A stretch of 64,000 bases of DNA, taken from positions 1,074,609-1,138,608 of the forward strand of contig NZ_RBLG01000002.1 of NCBI RefSeq assembly GCF_003634585.1. The letters run 5' to 3'. The stretch comes from Gillisia mitskevichiae. GTDB taxonomy: Bacteria; Bacteroidota; Bacteroidia; Flavobacteriales; Flavobacteriaceae. The first letter of the stretch is position 1, and the number at the start of each line of letters is the position of its first letter. The position numbers were made by a program, and so were the translations under genes. This document shows positions 16,996-25,530 of the stretch, piece by piece. The notes under the pieces were generated by a model. That model worked only from the letters and a program-made list of their open reading frames with translations. It ran no database searches and was not told the DNA's origin.

Positions 16996-17184
16996 TTAAA
17001 TTCTTAAGACCAAAATAACTATATCATCTGCTACTTCCCTAACCAATTCCGAAAGAAAATCAACCTGTAGTTTTAAATTATACTCCCTGCTAATCTTATT
17101 TGGCCCATCCACATTCAGAATTTCTCGGGAGCACTGACTTTTACTATAGATTCTATGAATTTCTAACACCGTTAGCTTTAACAA
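16996..17184 (-). CDS. Questionable 62-aa ORF
   Basis: A short frame 18 bp downstream of the 17203-18102 gene, on the same strand. Its composition is protein-like (mixed Leu, Val, Glu, Lys), but I recognise no family and see no clear ribosome binding site. It may be a remnant or a chance frame in the otherwise empty end of the repeat region. Confidence 0.2.
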   Translation of the reverse strand: MLKLTVLEIHRIYSKSQCSREILNVDGPNKISREYNLKLQVDFLSELVREVADDIVILVLRI

Positions 17185-17202
17185 AGAGAAACGTGCTTCT
17201 AA

Positions 17203-18102
17203 TCACTTCCCTGTTTTGATCCAGTAGCTTATACCGGCAGACCAGTAGAACACGCTTTCAAGATCTTCTGTATACACTGCACTCTCTGTAGTGATACTTG
17301 CACTACTTTGCGGAAATGCAACCATGGGTGTAAAAGAGAAAATAAAGGATTTATGGTAGTACTGCATTGGAATTCGTGCTTCAATGTTAAGGATGTTGAA
17401 TTCTGAAGCTTCTGAAATTGTCACATTATTAATTTCAGATTGCATAATACTGGATCCACCCGAGCCTGGTCCTTGTTGCCCGTTACCTCCACCTTTGCGA
17501 TTGCCGAGCCTGCTGGTATTGTAATACTCTTCATAAAAGTATTGGGTTCCCGCCCCTACCATAACCGCGGGCATAATTAGTAGCTTCCTGTCCATGGCAT
17601 AAAATGTCCGGTCCAGCATCAAACTGGCAACCAAATCAGTAGAACTACCAGAGCCAAAATAACTTGCTGCACTTAAGGTGAGTTCAGCGATCTTGAAATC
17701 ATAACCAACCATTGCTGTAATGTCTGCATCAATCTCTGATTGCACATTATAACTTTCCTCATTAAAAAAGTATGTAGTACCCGAAATTCCGGCGCTGAAA
17801 TCCTCTCCTGTAAAAAGGTATCCGGCACTAATAAGGAACAAATCGAATCTTTGCTCATCTGAAGAAACTAGGTAGGAGGCAGAAGCATTTCCAAAAAAAC
17901 CGGTCTTATTATAATAACCTAGGGAAGAAAATATATAAGGTGCTTTGATAGAGTCCCTGCGGCCCATAAAAACCGCATCACTTGAATAGCTGATATCCCC
18001 AAGAACATACGAGAAATCTTGAGAGGATTCTTCGGGGGCTTGGGCAATTAGGTTTCCCTTTACCAATATGAGTAACAGGAAAAATATGGTACTTATTTTC
18101 AT
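17203..18102 (-). CDS. Secreted or outer-membrane beta-barrel-like hypothetical protein
   Basis: This 299-aa protein starts with a clear signal peptide (hydrophobic residues 5-17, cleavage likely after LIAQ around residue 21). The rest alternates polar and hydrophobic residues with many aromatic and Gly turns and ends in WSAGISYWIKTGK, a pattern of outer-membrane beta-strands. A Gly-rich linker (RKGGGNGQQGPGSGGSS) lies at about 203-219. It lies downstream of the DUF6799 gene, with a strong hairpin in the 60-bp gap, so the two are probably co-transcribed. The exact function is unknown. The pair is bracketed by copies of the tandem repeat. Confidence 0.7.
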   Translation of the reverse strand: MKISTIFFLLLILVKGNLIAQAPEESSQDFSYVLGDISYSSDAVFMGRRDSIKAPYIFSSLGYYNKTGFFGNASASYLVSSDEQRFDLFLISAGYLFTGEDFSAGISGTTYFFNEESYNVQSEIDADITAMVGYDFKIAELTLSAASYFGSGSSTDLVASLMLDRTFYAMDRKLLIMPAVMVGAGTQYFYEEYYNTSRLGNRKGGGNGQQGPGSGGSSIMQSEINNVTISEASEFNILNIEARIPMQYYHKSFIFSFTPMVAFPQSSASITTESAVYTEDLESVFYWSAGISYWIKTGK

Positions 18103-18113
18103 GACTTGACTTA

Positions 18114-18154
18114 TTTCAGGAAGAGAGCTTTCTCTGGAAACGCTCTTCCTGAAA
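18114..18154. terminator. Strong hairpin between the two envelope genes
   Basis: TTTCAGGAAGAG (18114-18125) and CTCTTCCTGAAA (18143-18154) form a 12-bp perfect stem with a 17-nt loop. No T-run follows on the minus strand, so it may attenuate or stabilise the transcript rather than fully end it. Confidence 0.55.
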
Positions 18155-18162
18155 TTTAGTTT

Positions 18163-18855
18163 TTAATTATTACCCTTTTTTTTGACTGCAGTAGTCTTCT
18201 TCTGAACGTTTTTCTGAACCTTTGGCTGCATTTGCGGCTTATTTATGTTCTTTTGCTGGTTCATGTTCTTCTGCATGACCATTTTTCTGTGCTGCAGGAT
18301 ATTCTGGTATTTTTGGCCATCAAGATTAAGGCATTCGCCATCCTTAAGCCGGAGTTGTTTTTGATCCCTGGTTTGATAAGTTCCATCCGGATTAATTCTG
18401 GTTCCATTTCCCAAAGCCATCTCATTCTGAAGACGATTTTGTTCTTGGTTCCTAATCTGGAAAATCTGTCCATCCATCGCTACAAACTGGGTTCGTTTCT
18501 CATTTCTTTCTCTTATTTGCTCCTGAGAAAGTCCTTTATTTTCCTGCATTACCTTGAACCTGTACTGGTACTCGTTGTTGTATTTAACACCATCCATGTC
18601 TAGACATTCCCCGTCTCTCAAACGAAGTTTTTCACCCTCCCTTGTGCCATAGCTGCCGTTTGGACTTAGAACGGTGCCGTCATTAAGGGTGACATTATCC
18701 TTTAGTTGGACCTGATCGCGATCCCTTATCTGTAGCAGATCCCCGTCTACCATCATCAGTCTGGTCTTATCCCTATCCTGATCTTTAATTTGATCCTGAG
18801 CATTCATAACAGGATTAAAGACCAAAAGTACCAGCAAAATCAATAAATTTTTCAT
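18163..18855 (-). CDS. Secreted protein with two DUF6799 repeats
   Basis: This 230-aa protein has a signal peptide (MKNLLILLVLLVFNPVMNAQ) and two copies of the DUF6799 unit at about residues 32-95 and 122-185. Each runs from an (M)DG-x-x-x-QIR start through DGT-x-x-x-P-x-G to LRLRDGECL/LRLKDGECL and DG-x-KY. The tail (about 198-230) is very basic and Lys/Gln-rich. DUF6799 proteins occur in Bacteroidota and are of unknown function. The gene leads the outer-membrane-like gene at 17203 by 60 bp. A periplasmic or envelope role is likely. Confidence 0.75.
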   Translation of the reverse strand: MKNLLILLVLLVFNPVMNAQDQIKDQDRDKTRLMMVDGDLLQIRDRDQVQLKDNVTLNDGTVLSPNGSYGTREGEKLRLRDGECLDMDGVKYNNEYQYRFKVMQENKGLSQEQIRERNEKRTQFVAMDGQIFQIRNQEQNRLQNEMALGNGTRINPDGTYQTRDQKQLRLKDGECLNLDGQKYQNILQHRKMVMQKNMNQQKNINKPQMQPKVQKNVQKKTTAVKKKGNN

Positions 18856-19332
18856 TTTTGAAATTTTTAAAATTGTCTAATAAAACTATGCTATTCAATA
18901 CTTGTAAAAAATGATTTATATCACCTCCAACAGGGACAAATATTAATTGCAACTCCTTGTTCTAGGATTGGACGATAGCTTGCGACTCCCCTAAAACTCG
19001 GAAATCCCGAAATAGATTAAATATTATAAATTCCCGTCAGGTGTTATCACCTGAACGGGAATTTATATTTTAAGACATCGACGGCCTTAGTCGTCGGGAA
19101 GTTCCATTTGCAGGATGGGAGTACTAGGGCTCTAAAAATCATCAGAGTTCACAATCATTTGAAAATCCCGAAAGGAATTAAATCACTACTATTAAGACCT
19201 TATATCTATTAAATAAATTATTAACAAGTAATCTAATTGTGTAGCCTTGATCAAGCGTTAAACTAATCCAAAAGTCTAGGCTTTAAACTTTTTCTACAGG
19301 TTATTGGTATATTTATTGGTCGAAAGGATGAC
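18856..19332. other. Non-coding region with a distant repeat copy
   Basis: About 480 bp without a gene. It separates the minus-strand DUF6799 gene from the plus-strand uvrA2 gene, so it must hold two divergent promoters. Its main structure is the repeat copy at 18979-19180. A TATATTTA box lies about 25 bp before the uvrA2 start (near 19308) and is a weak match to the Bacteroidota -7 element TAnnTTTG. Confidence 0.5.
18979..19180. repeat. Diverged copy of the RNA-tail/hairpin repeat
   Basis: It begins with TTGCGACTCCCC, holds the same hairpin as units 2-3 (19025-19067), then TAAGACATCGACGG with the CGAC/GTCG stem, and ends GGATGGGAGTACTAGGG. It has the same orientation as the 16381-16880 array, 2.1 kb away. 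Confidence 0.7.
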
Positions 19333-21870
19333 ATGGAACAACCGCATGACAATACGACAATAAAAGAAGGATTCGTTGCTATAATTGGAGCACGCCAAAA
19401 TAATTTAAAAAATGTTTCTCTGGAAATTCCCCGCGATGCTATGGTGGTCTTTACCGGGGTTTCCGGGTCGGGGAAATCTTCCCTCGCTTTTGGTACTCTA
19501 TATGCCGAGGCTCAGCGAAGGTATCTTGAGTCTGTATCGCCATACGCACGTCGCCTTTTTCATCAAATGCCAATTCCAGAGGTAGATGAAATTGAGGGTT
19601 TACCTCCGGCAGTTGCCTTACAGCAACAGCGAGGTTCAGGAACTACAAGGTCTTCTGTAGGCTCTGTAACGACTTTATCAAACTTGCTGCGCATGTTATA
19701 TTCCCGAGCAGGGGATTATCCAGCGCATCAACCTCTTTTATATGCTGATTCTTTTTCAACGAATACAGTAGAAGGAGCCTGCCCAGAATGTCATGGACTG
19801 GGAAAAGTCTACGAGGTAACGGAAAAAAGCATGGTTCCAGATGACAGCTTAACTATTCGAGAAAGAGCGATAGATGCCTGGCCCACTGCATGGCAAGGAA
19901 AAAATCTTCGAGACATTTTAGTCACACTTGGTTACGATGTTGATGTTCCTTGGAAAGATCTTCCTAAAAAAGATCGTGACTGGATCTTGTTCACAAACGA
20001 AAAACCACAGGTGCCTGTATACCGAAATCTCAATCGAGATGAGGTTCAAATTGCAATTAAAGAAAAAAGACAGCCAAGTTATATGGGAACATATACGGGT
20101 GCCAAAAAACACATATTGCACACATTTGCAAATACGCAAAGTGCTTTAATGAAAAAGCGTGTGTCAAAATACATGATAAGCAGTGAATGTCCTAGCTGTA
20201 ACGGAAAACGTTTACGTCGTGAATCGCTTTCTGTGACTTTTGCTGGATATGATATTGCAGACATCTCAAGACTGCCTCTTAAAAAATTACTTTCTATTTT
20301 CTCTCCATATAGCAATGGCTCAGCACCTGGTTTGGCTAAATTGGGTGAAAATCACAAGGAAAAGGCAATGGTAGCCCAACGCATTGCAGAAGACCTTGTT
20401 GCAAGAGTCACAGTTTTATTAGAATTAGGACTAGGCTACTTATCCTTAGAGCGTAACACGCCTAGCCTTTCCCCGGGTGAACATCAGCGATTAAGACTTG
20501 CAACCCAAGTGCGTAGTAATTTGTTTGGAGTGGTATATGTTTTAGATGAGCCTTCTGCAGGTTTACATCCTGCAGATACCGAAGCTTTACTAAAAACTTT
20601 AGACAGACTAAAAGCAAGCGGAAATTCACTTTTTGTTGTTGAACATGAGTTGGATGTAATTCGCCATGCCGATTGGATAGTAGATGTAGGTCCTGATGCT
20701 GGAGAAGGTGGGGGAGAAATTTTATACAGTGGTCCTCCCGAGGGATTGAAAAACATTTCAAGATCTAAAACCAGAGAACATCTTTTTAATGATCTACCAT
20801 TTGAGAAATCTAAACCACGGAAACCTTCTTCATGGCTTAAACTGAGTGGAGTTTCCAGAAATAATTTATCTAACCTCGATGTTTCTTTTCCATTAGGTGC
20901 ATTAACGAGTGTTACTGGGATTTCAGGCTCGGGAAAAAGTAGCTTGGTAAGCCAGGTTTTGGTTGAGTTAATGACTACAAAATTAGGAAATGGATCTGCT
21001 AATGAAGAAGAAGTAGAAGATGCGCTGCAACAGGATGTTGTAGCCACGCTGGGAGGTGAAATCACCGAAGGTTCCGAAAATATAAAACGCATGGTAGTGG
21101 TTAACCAGAAACCAATTGGTAGAACCCCACGTTCTAATCTGGCGACTTACACAGGCTTGTTTGATGTAGTTAGAAAATTATTTGCTTCAACAAAATTAGC
21201 TAAATCACGTCATTATAATGCTGGTCGCTTTTCCTTTAATGTTGGAAAGGGACGTTGTCCCAATTGCGAAGGGGAAGGTTTTGTTATGGTGGAACTCTTA
21301 TTTCTTCCAAGTGTTTATGCTCCATGTCCTGTATGTAGTGGTACTCGTTACAATGATGAAACCTTGGAAGTAACCTATCACGATAAAAATATTGCTGAAG
21401 TTCTCAGCATGACCGTAAATGAAGCTACAGACTTTTTTGAAAAAGAAGACCGAGTAAGCCGTACTCTTAAAGTATTGCAGGAAGTAGGTTTGGGCTATTT
21501 ACGTTTAGGACAACCGGCAACCGAACTCTCCGGAGGGGAAGCGCAGCGTATAAAGCTTGCTAAAGAACTTCAGCGTTTAAGCCGAGGAAATACGCTTTTT
21601 ATTTTAGATGAACCAACTACTGGCTTACATCCTACCGATGTAGAAAAATTACAGCTTCAGCTAGCAAAATTAGTGGATGCAGGCAATACAGTAATTGTGG
21701 TAGAACATGATATGCAGATCGTTGCTGGAAGTGATTGGATTATCGATATTGGCCCTGGTGCTGGGGAAGAAGGAGGAAAAGTGGTAGCAGAAGGAACACC
21801 AGAGAAAGTTGCAAAAAACAATCAAAGTAAAACAGCATTATATTTAGCGAGAACTTTGAGCGGACATTAG
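19333..21870 (+). CDS. uvrA2: Class II UvrA-like ABC ATPase (UvrA2)
   Basis: This 845-aa protein has the duplicated ABC layout of UvrA but is about 95 residues shorter than standard UvrA (about 940). Both Walker A motifs (GVSGSGKSS at about 43, GISGSGKSS near 535) and both signature motifs ([18 protein letters not shown]) are present, as are two zinc-type CPxC modules (CPECHGLGK, and CPNCEGEGF with CPVC). Class II UvrA proteins lack or shrink the UvrB-binding domain and are linked to resistance to DNA-binding compounds rather than core excision repair. It is transcribed away from the envelope genes, toward the GIY-YIG gene. This is probably an extra UvrA; the main uvrA would be elsewhere. Confidence 0.88.
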   Translation: MEQPHDNTTIKEGFVAIIGARQNNLKNVSLEIPRDAMVVFTGVSGSGKSSLAFGTLYAEAQRRYLESVSPYARRLFHQMPIPEVDEIEGLPPAVALQQQRGSGTTRSSVGSVTTLSNLLRMLYSRAGDYPAHQPLLYADSFSTNTVEGACPECHGLGKVYEVTEKSMVPDDSLTIRERAIDAWPTAWQGKNLRDILVTLGYDVDVPWKDLPKKDRDWILFTNEKPQVPVYRNLNRDEVQIAIKEKRQPSYMGTYTGAKKHILHTFANTQSALMKKRVSKYMISSECPSCNGKRLRRESLSVTFAGYDIADISRLPLKKLLSIFSPYSNGSAPGLAKLGENHKEKAMVAQRIAEDLVARVTVLLELGLGYLSLERNTPSLSPGEHQRLRLATQVRSNLFGVVYVLDEPSAGLHPADTEALLKTLDRLKASGNSLFVVEHELDVIRHADWIVDVGPDAGEGGGEILYSGPPEGLKNISRSKTREHLFNDLPFEKSKPRKPSSWLKLSGVSRNNLSNLDVSFPLGALTSVTGISGSGKSSLVSQVLVELMTTKLGNGSANEEEVEDALQQDVVATLGGEITEGSENIKRMVVVNQKPIGRTPRSNLATYTGLFDVVRKLFASTKLAKSRHYNAGRFSFNVGKGRCPNCEGEGFVMVELLFLPSVYAPCPVCSGTRYNDETLEVTYHDKNIAEVLSMTVNEATDFFEKEDRVSRTLKVLQEVGLGYLRLGQPATELSGGEAQRIKLAKELQRLSRGNTLFILDEPTTGLHPTDVEKLQLQLAKLVDAGNTVIVVEHDMQIVAGSDWIIDIGPGAGEEGGKVVAEGTPEKVAKNNQSKTALYLARTLSGH

Positions 21871-22089
21871 TAATTAATTCCTAATACCGTATTCTGAACT
21901 CAGGTTGATTTTAATACTGAAATTGCAAAAAGACTATGGTTTCATAAGAATTTAATATTACGATCACTTCCATTGAACCTGTCACAGTAGATATAGATTT
22001 AAGAGAATAAATTACAGATATAGAACTAATGAAAGGTAAAATTACGATAGAGATGAGCCTAGCCTATTGGAATTCCAGATCTTGGAAAA

Positions 22090-23394
22090 TTAAATATAAA
22101 GTATGTCTTCTTTTCTTAAAGTTTTCGCGAAGGAGCTTACAATCCTAGTGGTGTCATAATTGTTCTTTTGTTTTACCAAATGCCCTAAAATATCATTGTG
22201 ATTGGAGATATTGGAAGATTTCTCGATGTATCCATAACCTTCATAGATACCATTAGACTCATAAATAAAAGCATCTTCAGAAAGGTTTCTACCTTTTAAC
22301 TTAAGGATCCTTCTTGTTGTTTTTCTTCGGAATTGATCGAAGGCAATTTGAAATCTTTTATTATATGATTCAAAAGATTCTCCCCCTGAACAGACGCAGG
22401 GAATAGTTCTTTTTGTGAAATTACTGCATGGACCTTTCACCTTTTCAAGTCCGCAGTGCTTTTGGCACAATTGATATTCGAGGCAGAAAGTCTTCAATGA
22501 AGCTACTACAGATTTTCTATTGAAATATTTTTCGGGTAAACTATCTTCATATTCTTTTCGGGTGATCTTAATTTTAGAAATTCCTTTAGAAGTAGCACCT
22601 ACTGTAATTATATACGGGTCAGGGTTTGTGATTTGTTGAGTATTATAAAAAGGTTTTAAATTCTTGATATTCTCGGTTTCCACAAGTTGGGCGATAATAT
22701 CATTCCCAGTATAGATCACATCAATATCTGCTACTTCCGAATAATCAATATTACTTTGTTCAGCGGTATTGGAAAAATGACTTTGCAAACGTTTCCTAAT
22801 ATTTTTTGCTTTGCCAACATAGATCACTTCTTCTGCAGCGTTCAAAAAGAAATAAACTCCAGGACATTTATTAAATTTTGAAAGATCATGAGCCTGTTTC
22901 GTTATATGAATTTCCTTGTAATCTTCTAATTGTTGTTCTTGCCGATCTTTGTAATTAAACATTACCTCCAAGAAGACCTTAGCAAATTCTAAAGATTTAG
23001 GCAAATGTCGCTTAGAGATCAATTCTATTAGCTGTTCTAAATCCCCTTTCTCTTTTAATGAAGTCCATAGAATTGTTGGCTTCAGATTAAAATTGTAGCC
23101 AATATTCCTAAATTGAGCTTTAAGTAAATTGAACTGTTCTTTTTCGCTAAAAACTAATTTCTGATCTGTAAAAAGTTCGATCAATTCATCTGCAGAATTA
23201 CAAAAAGGTTCACAGGATAATATTTTTAATCGATCCAAGTTATTCGGAGTATATAACTTTTTAGGAATCGATAAAGCTGGTCTAATACCAAATACCATAT
23301 AATTCTGAGGAAAGTCTTCAGAAAATAGCACTAAACGAAATGGAACTTTTGTCTTTACGCCTAGTGTTAAGTATTGAATATAAATAAATATCAT
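22090..23394 (-). CDS. DnaQ-like/GIY-YIG nuclease protein with a degenerate exonuclease half
   Basis: The C-terminal half holds a UvrC-type GIY-YIG domain. Counting from the upstream ATG at 23445, it has GVYFF at about 196-200, YVGKAKNIRKRL at 209-220 with the conserved Arg, and LVETENIKNLKPFYN with the metal-binding Glu near 256. A Cys cluster follows, as in UvrC. The N-terminal 120 residues follow the order of a DnaQ/RNase T exonuclease. However, the catalytic D-x-E and H-N-x-x-F-D positions read YLTLG and SEKEQFN, so that half looks inactive. I chose the ATG at 23394: it aligns best with the DnaQ fold, and the ATG at 23445 would overlap the divergent helicase start. Confidence 0.78.
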   Translation of the reverse strand: MIFIYIQYLTLGVKTKVPFRLVLFSEDFPQNYMVFGIRPALSIPKKLYTPNNLDRLKILSCEPFCNSADELIELFTDQKLVFSEKEQFNLLKAQFRNIGYNFNLKPTILWTSLKEKGDLEQLIELISKRHLPKSLEFAKVFLEVMFNYKDRQEQQLEDYKEIHITKQAHDLSKFNKCPGVYFFLNAAEEVIYVGKAKNIRKRLQSHFSNTAEQSNIDYSEVADIDVIYTGNDIIAQLVETENIKNLKPFYNTQQITNPDPYIITVGATSKGISKIKITRKEYEDSLPEKYFNRKSVVASLKTFCLEYQLCQKHCGLEKVKGPCSNFTKRTIPCVCSGGESFESYNKRFQIAFDQFRRKTTRRILKLKGRNLSEDAFIYESNGIYEGYGYIEKSSNISNHNDILGHLVKQKNNYDTTRIVSSFAKTLRKEDILYI

Positions 23395-23423
23395 CTCGAC
23401 AAAAATAGGAAATATTCCGCATA

Positions 23424-25508
23424 TTGGAAAAATTCCTAATTGCATTTAAATTATTATCTTTACAAAAAAAAGTGGAGAATCATATTCTTAACGAAAAGCA
23501 GAAAAAAGCTGTTGAATTTAGCGGGAAGCATCTATTGGTACTTGCAGGAGCGGGAACTGGAAAAACCAGATGTATTGTAGGGAGAGCAGCTTATTTAATA
23601 GATCAGGGAACACCTCCAGAAAAGATACAAATCCTCACATTTACGAAAAGATCTGCTAATGAAATTGTGGAGCGAGTAAAATCTTCACTTTCAGATAATC
23701 AAGCGCAAAGCTTAAATGGTTCTACTTTTCACTCTTGGTGCAATCAGTTAATTGTGCGATATCCAAATTTATTTGGGGCTTCTAATTATACTGTGATAGA
23801 TCCAGATGATCAATTAAGCGTGATGAAAATGGTGTGTGGAGATCAGGTTATTGAGTATAAAGGGATACGCATAAAACCTCAGCAATTAATAGACATCTAT
23901 TCTTACGGAAGAAATACCCGACAAAATCTTTCTAATTCCATTCGAGAAAAAGTTTATAAGGGTAAGACAGATGAAGAAACGAATGACGAAATAGATATTA
24001 TTAGACCAAAAGTTGAAGTTTTATTAAGAGCCTATCAAACAAAAAAAGGAGATGGACGTTATTTAGATTATGATGATCTTTTACTAATAGTTGCTAATAG
24101 ATTAAGAAACGATGAAGAGGCCAGAACAATTCTTTCTCATCAGATCAAGCATTTATTGATAGACGAATTTCAAGATACCAATCCACTACAATGGTATTTG
24201 CTGGAGCCATTTTTAGAAATTGCAAAATTCTATTGTGTGGGAGATGATGCCCAGTCTATTTATTCTTTTAGAGGTGCAGATTATAAGAATGTACATTTAT
24301 TTAAAGAAAGAGTTCCAGAATCTGAAGTTTTGATACTTGATAATAATTATAGATCTACCCAAGAAATATTAAATCTTTCTAATTGGCTGTTAGATGAATC
24401 CAGTTTGGATTATAAGAAAAAATTAATTTCCACCCGTGGAGAAGGGCTCAAACCCAAGTTGATAAATGTTGCTAGCCAATGGGAAGAAGCTAATTTTATA
24501 GCCGAAAATATTCTTGAGAACTTCACAGAAAACAATAAGAATTTCATAGATCATTTAATACTTTCAAAATCTACTTATTATACCAAACCGCTACAAGCAG
24601 TATTTATTCAGAAGAAAATTCCCTACGTAACTTATGGGGGAAGGAAATTTATGGAAGCCGCTCATATTAAAGATGTGATATCTGCTTTAAGAGTGGTGAA
24701 TAATGTTTATGATGAAATTGGATGGATGCGTTTTCTAACTTTTTGGGATGGTATTGGTGAAATTCGAGCCGGTAAATACATCTCTAAAATCCTAGAATTT
24801 AAAGATCCATTAGAGTGTGCACAAAATCTGGAAGATGTTATTGGTGGTGCAGATGGAGAAAAAATTGGAGATATCTATAATACAATTTTTATAAATTCTG
24901 GGAACGTTAAAAAGGCACTTCAAGAGACATATTCTATAATGGAAATGCCTTTGGCTTTTAAGTATCGCAAAGATTGGGAAGAGAAAAGAAAATCTGACTT
25001 TCCAGTGCTGGAAATGCTGGGTGACAATTATTCCACCATTGGCCAGTTAATTTCTGAAGGTATTCTTGAAAATGCAAAACAAATAAATGGAGAGCCGGTT
25101 TTGGAAGGATCTCAATTAAATGATAGCGAGATAAAAGATCATGTTATAATATCTACGGTGCATTCGGCTAAAGGTTTAGAATCTGACGTGTGTTATGTGT
25201 TGAATGTCTCTCCAAAAGTATATCCCAGTGCTTGGAACCTTCATAGTGAAGAAAGTATTGAAGAGGATAGACGGGTATTATATGTGGCTTTAACCAGAGC
25301 TAAAAATGAATTATTCATTACTCGTGATACTAATTCCATAAATACAGTTAATAATTCTGAAAGTTCTGATTCTTCTTCAAAGTATTTTCTTGAGAATTTG
25401 CCAGAGAACTTGATAGATCAACTAATCAATCCGTTTTCTGTAATTAAACCAAGAGATATTCTAACTCCAAATAAAATTGATCTCTCTGCGGGAATGGATT
25501 TTTCGTAA
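23424..25508 (+). CDS. UvrD/PcrA-type superfamily 1 DNA helicase
   Basis: This 694-aa protein has all UvrD/PcrA motifs: the Q-motif LNEKQKKAV, Walker A GAGTGKT (42-48 from the 23424 start), the DEFQD box (LLIDEFQDT), VGDDAQSIYSFRG, VSTVHSAKGLES-like motif V, and YVALTRAK motif VI. It unwinds DNA 3'-5' during repair or replication restart. The 23424 start is a TTG with no clear ribosome site; a GTG at 23472 (just before ENHILNEKQ) is a credible alternative. The gene is divergent from the GIY-YIG gene and convergent with ligD. The C-terminal part past motif VI is short, as in several Bacteroidota UvrD-like proteins. Confidence 0.9.
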   Translation: MEKFLIAFKLLSLQKKVENHILNEKQKKAVEFSGKHLLVLAGAGTGKTRCIVGRAAYLIDQGTPPEKIQILTFTKRSANEIVERVKSSLSDNQAQSLNGSTFHSWCNQLIVRYPNLFGASNYTVIDPDDQLSVMKMVCGDQVIEYKGIRIKPQQLIDIYSYGRNTRQNLSNSIREKVYKGKTDEETNDEIDIIRPKVEVLLRAYQTKKGDGRYLDYDDLLLIVANRLRNDEEARTILSHQIKHLLIDEFQDTNPLQWYLLEPFLEIAKFYCVGDDAQSIYSFRGADYKNVHLFKERVPESEVLILDNNYRSTQEILNLSNWLLDESSLDYKKKLISTRGEGLKPKLINVASQWEEANFIAENILENFTENNKNFIDHLILSKSTYYTKPLQAVFIQKKIPYVTYGGRKFMEAAHIKDVISALRVVNNVYDEIGWMRFLTFWDGIGEIRAGKYISKILEFKDPLECAQNLEDVIGGADGEKIGDIYNTIFINSGNVKKALQETYSIMEMPLAFKYRKDWEEKRKSDFPVLEMLGDNYSTIGQLISEGILENAKQINGEPVLEGSQLNDSEIKDHVIISTVHSAKGLESDVCYVLNVSPKVYPSAWNLHSEESIEEDRRVLYVALTRAKNELFITRDTNSINTVNNSESSDSSSKYFLENLPENLIDQLINPFSVIKPRDILTPNKIDLSAGMDFS

Positions 25509-25530
25509 AAATAAATTGTAATACTTGAGG

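Noticed and set aside
18232..18603. Plus-strand ORF opposite the DUF6799 gene
   Set aside because: It is fully antisense to a gene with clear domain repeats and signal peptide; no start signal or domain is visible.
20484..21092. 202-aa minus-strand ORF within uvrA2
   Set aside because: It is antisense to the conserved second ABC module and its translation is low-complexity Ser/Pro-rich, typical of a shadow frame.
19333..21870. Main nucleotide-excision-repair UvrA
   Set aside because: The protein is shorter than standard UvrA and of the class II type, so it is more likely an accessory UvrA2.
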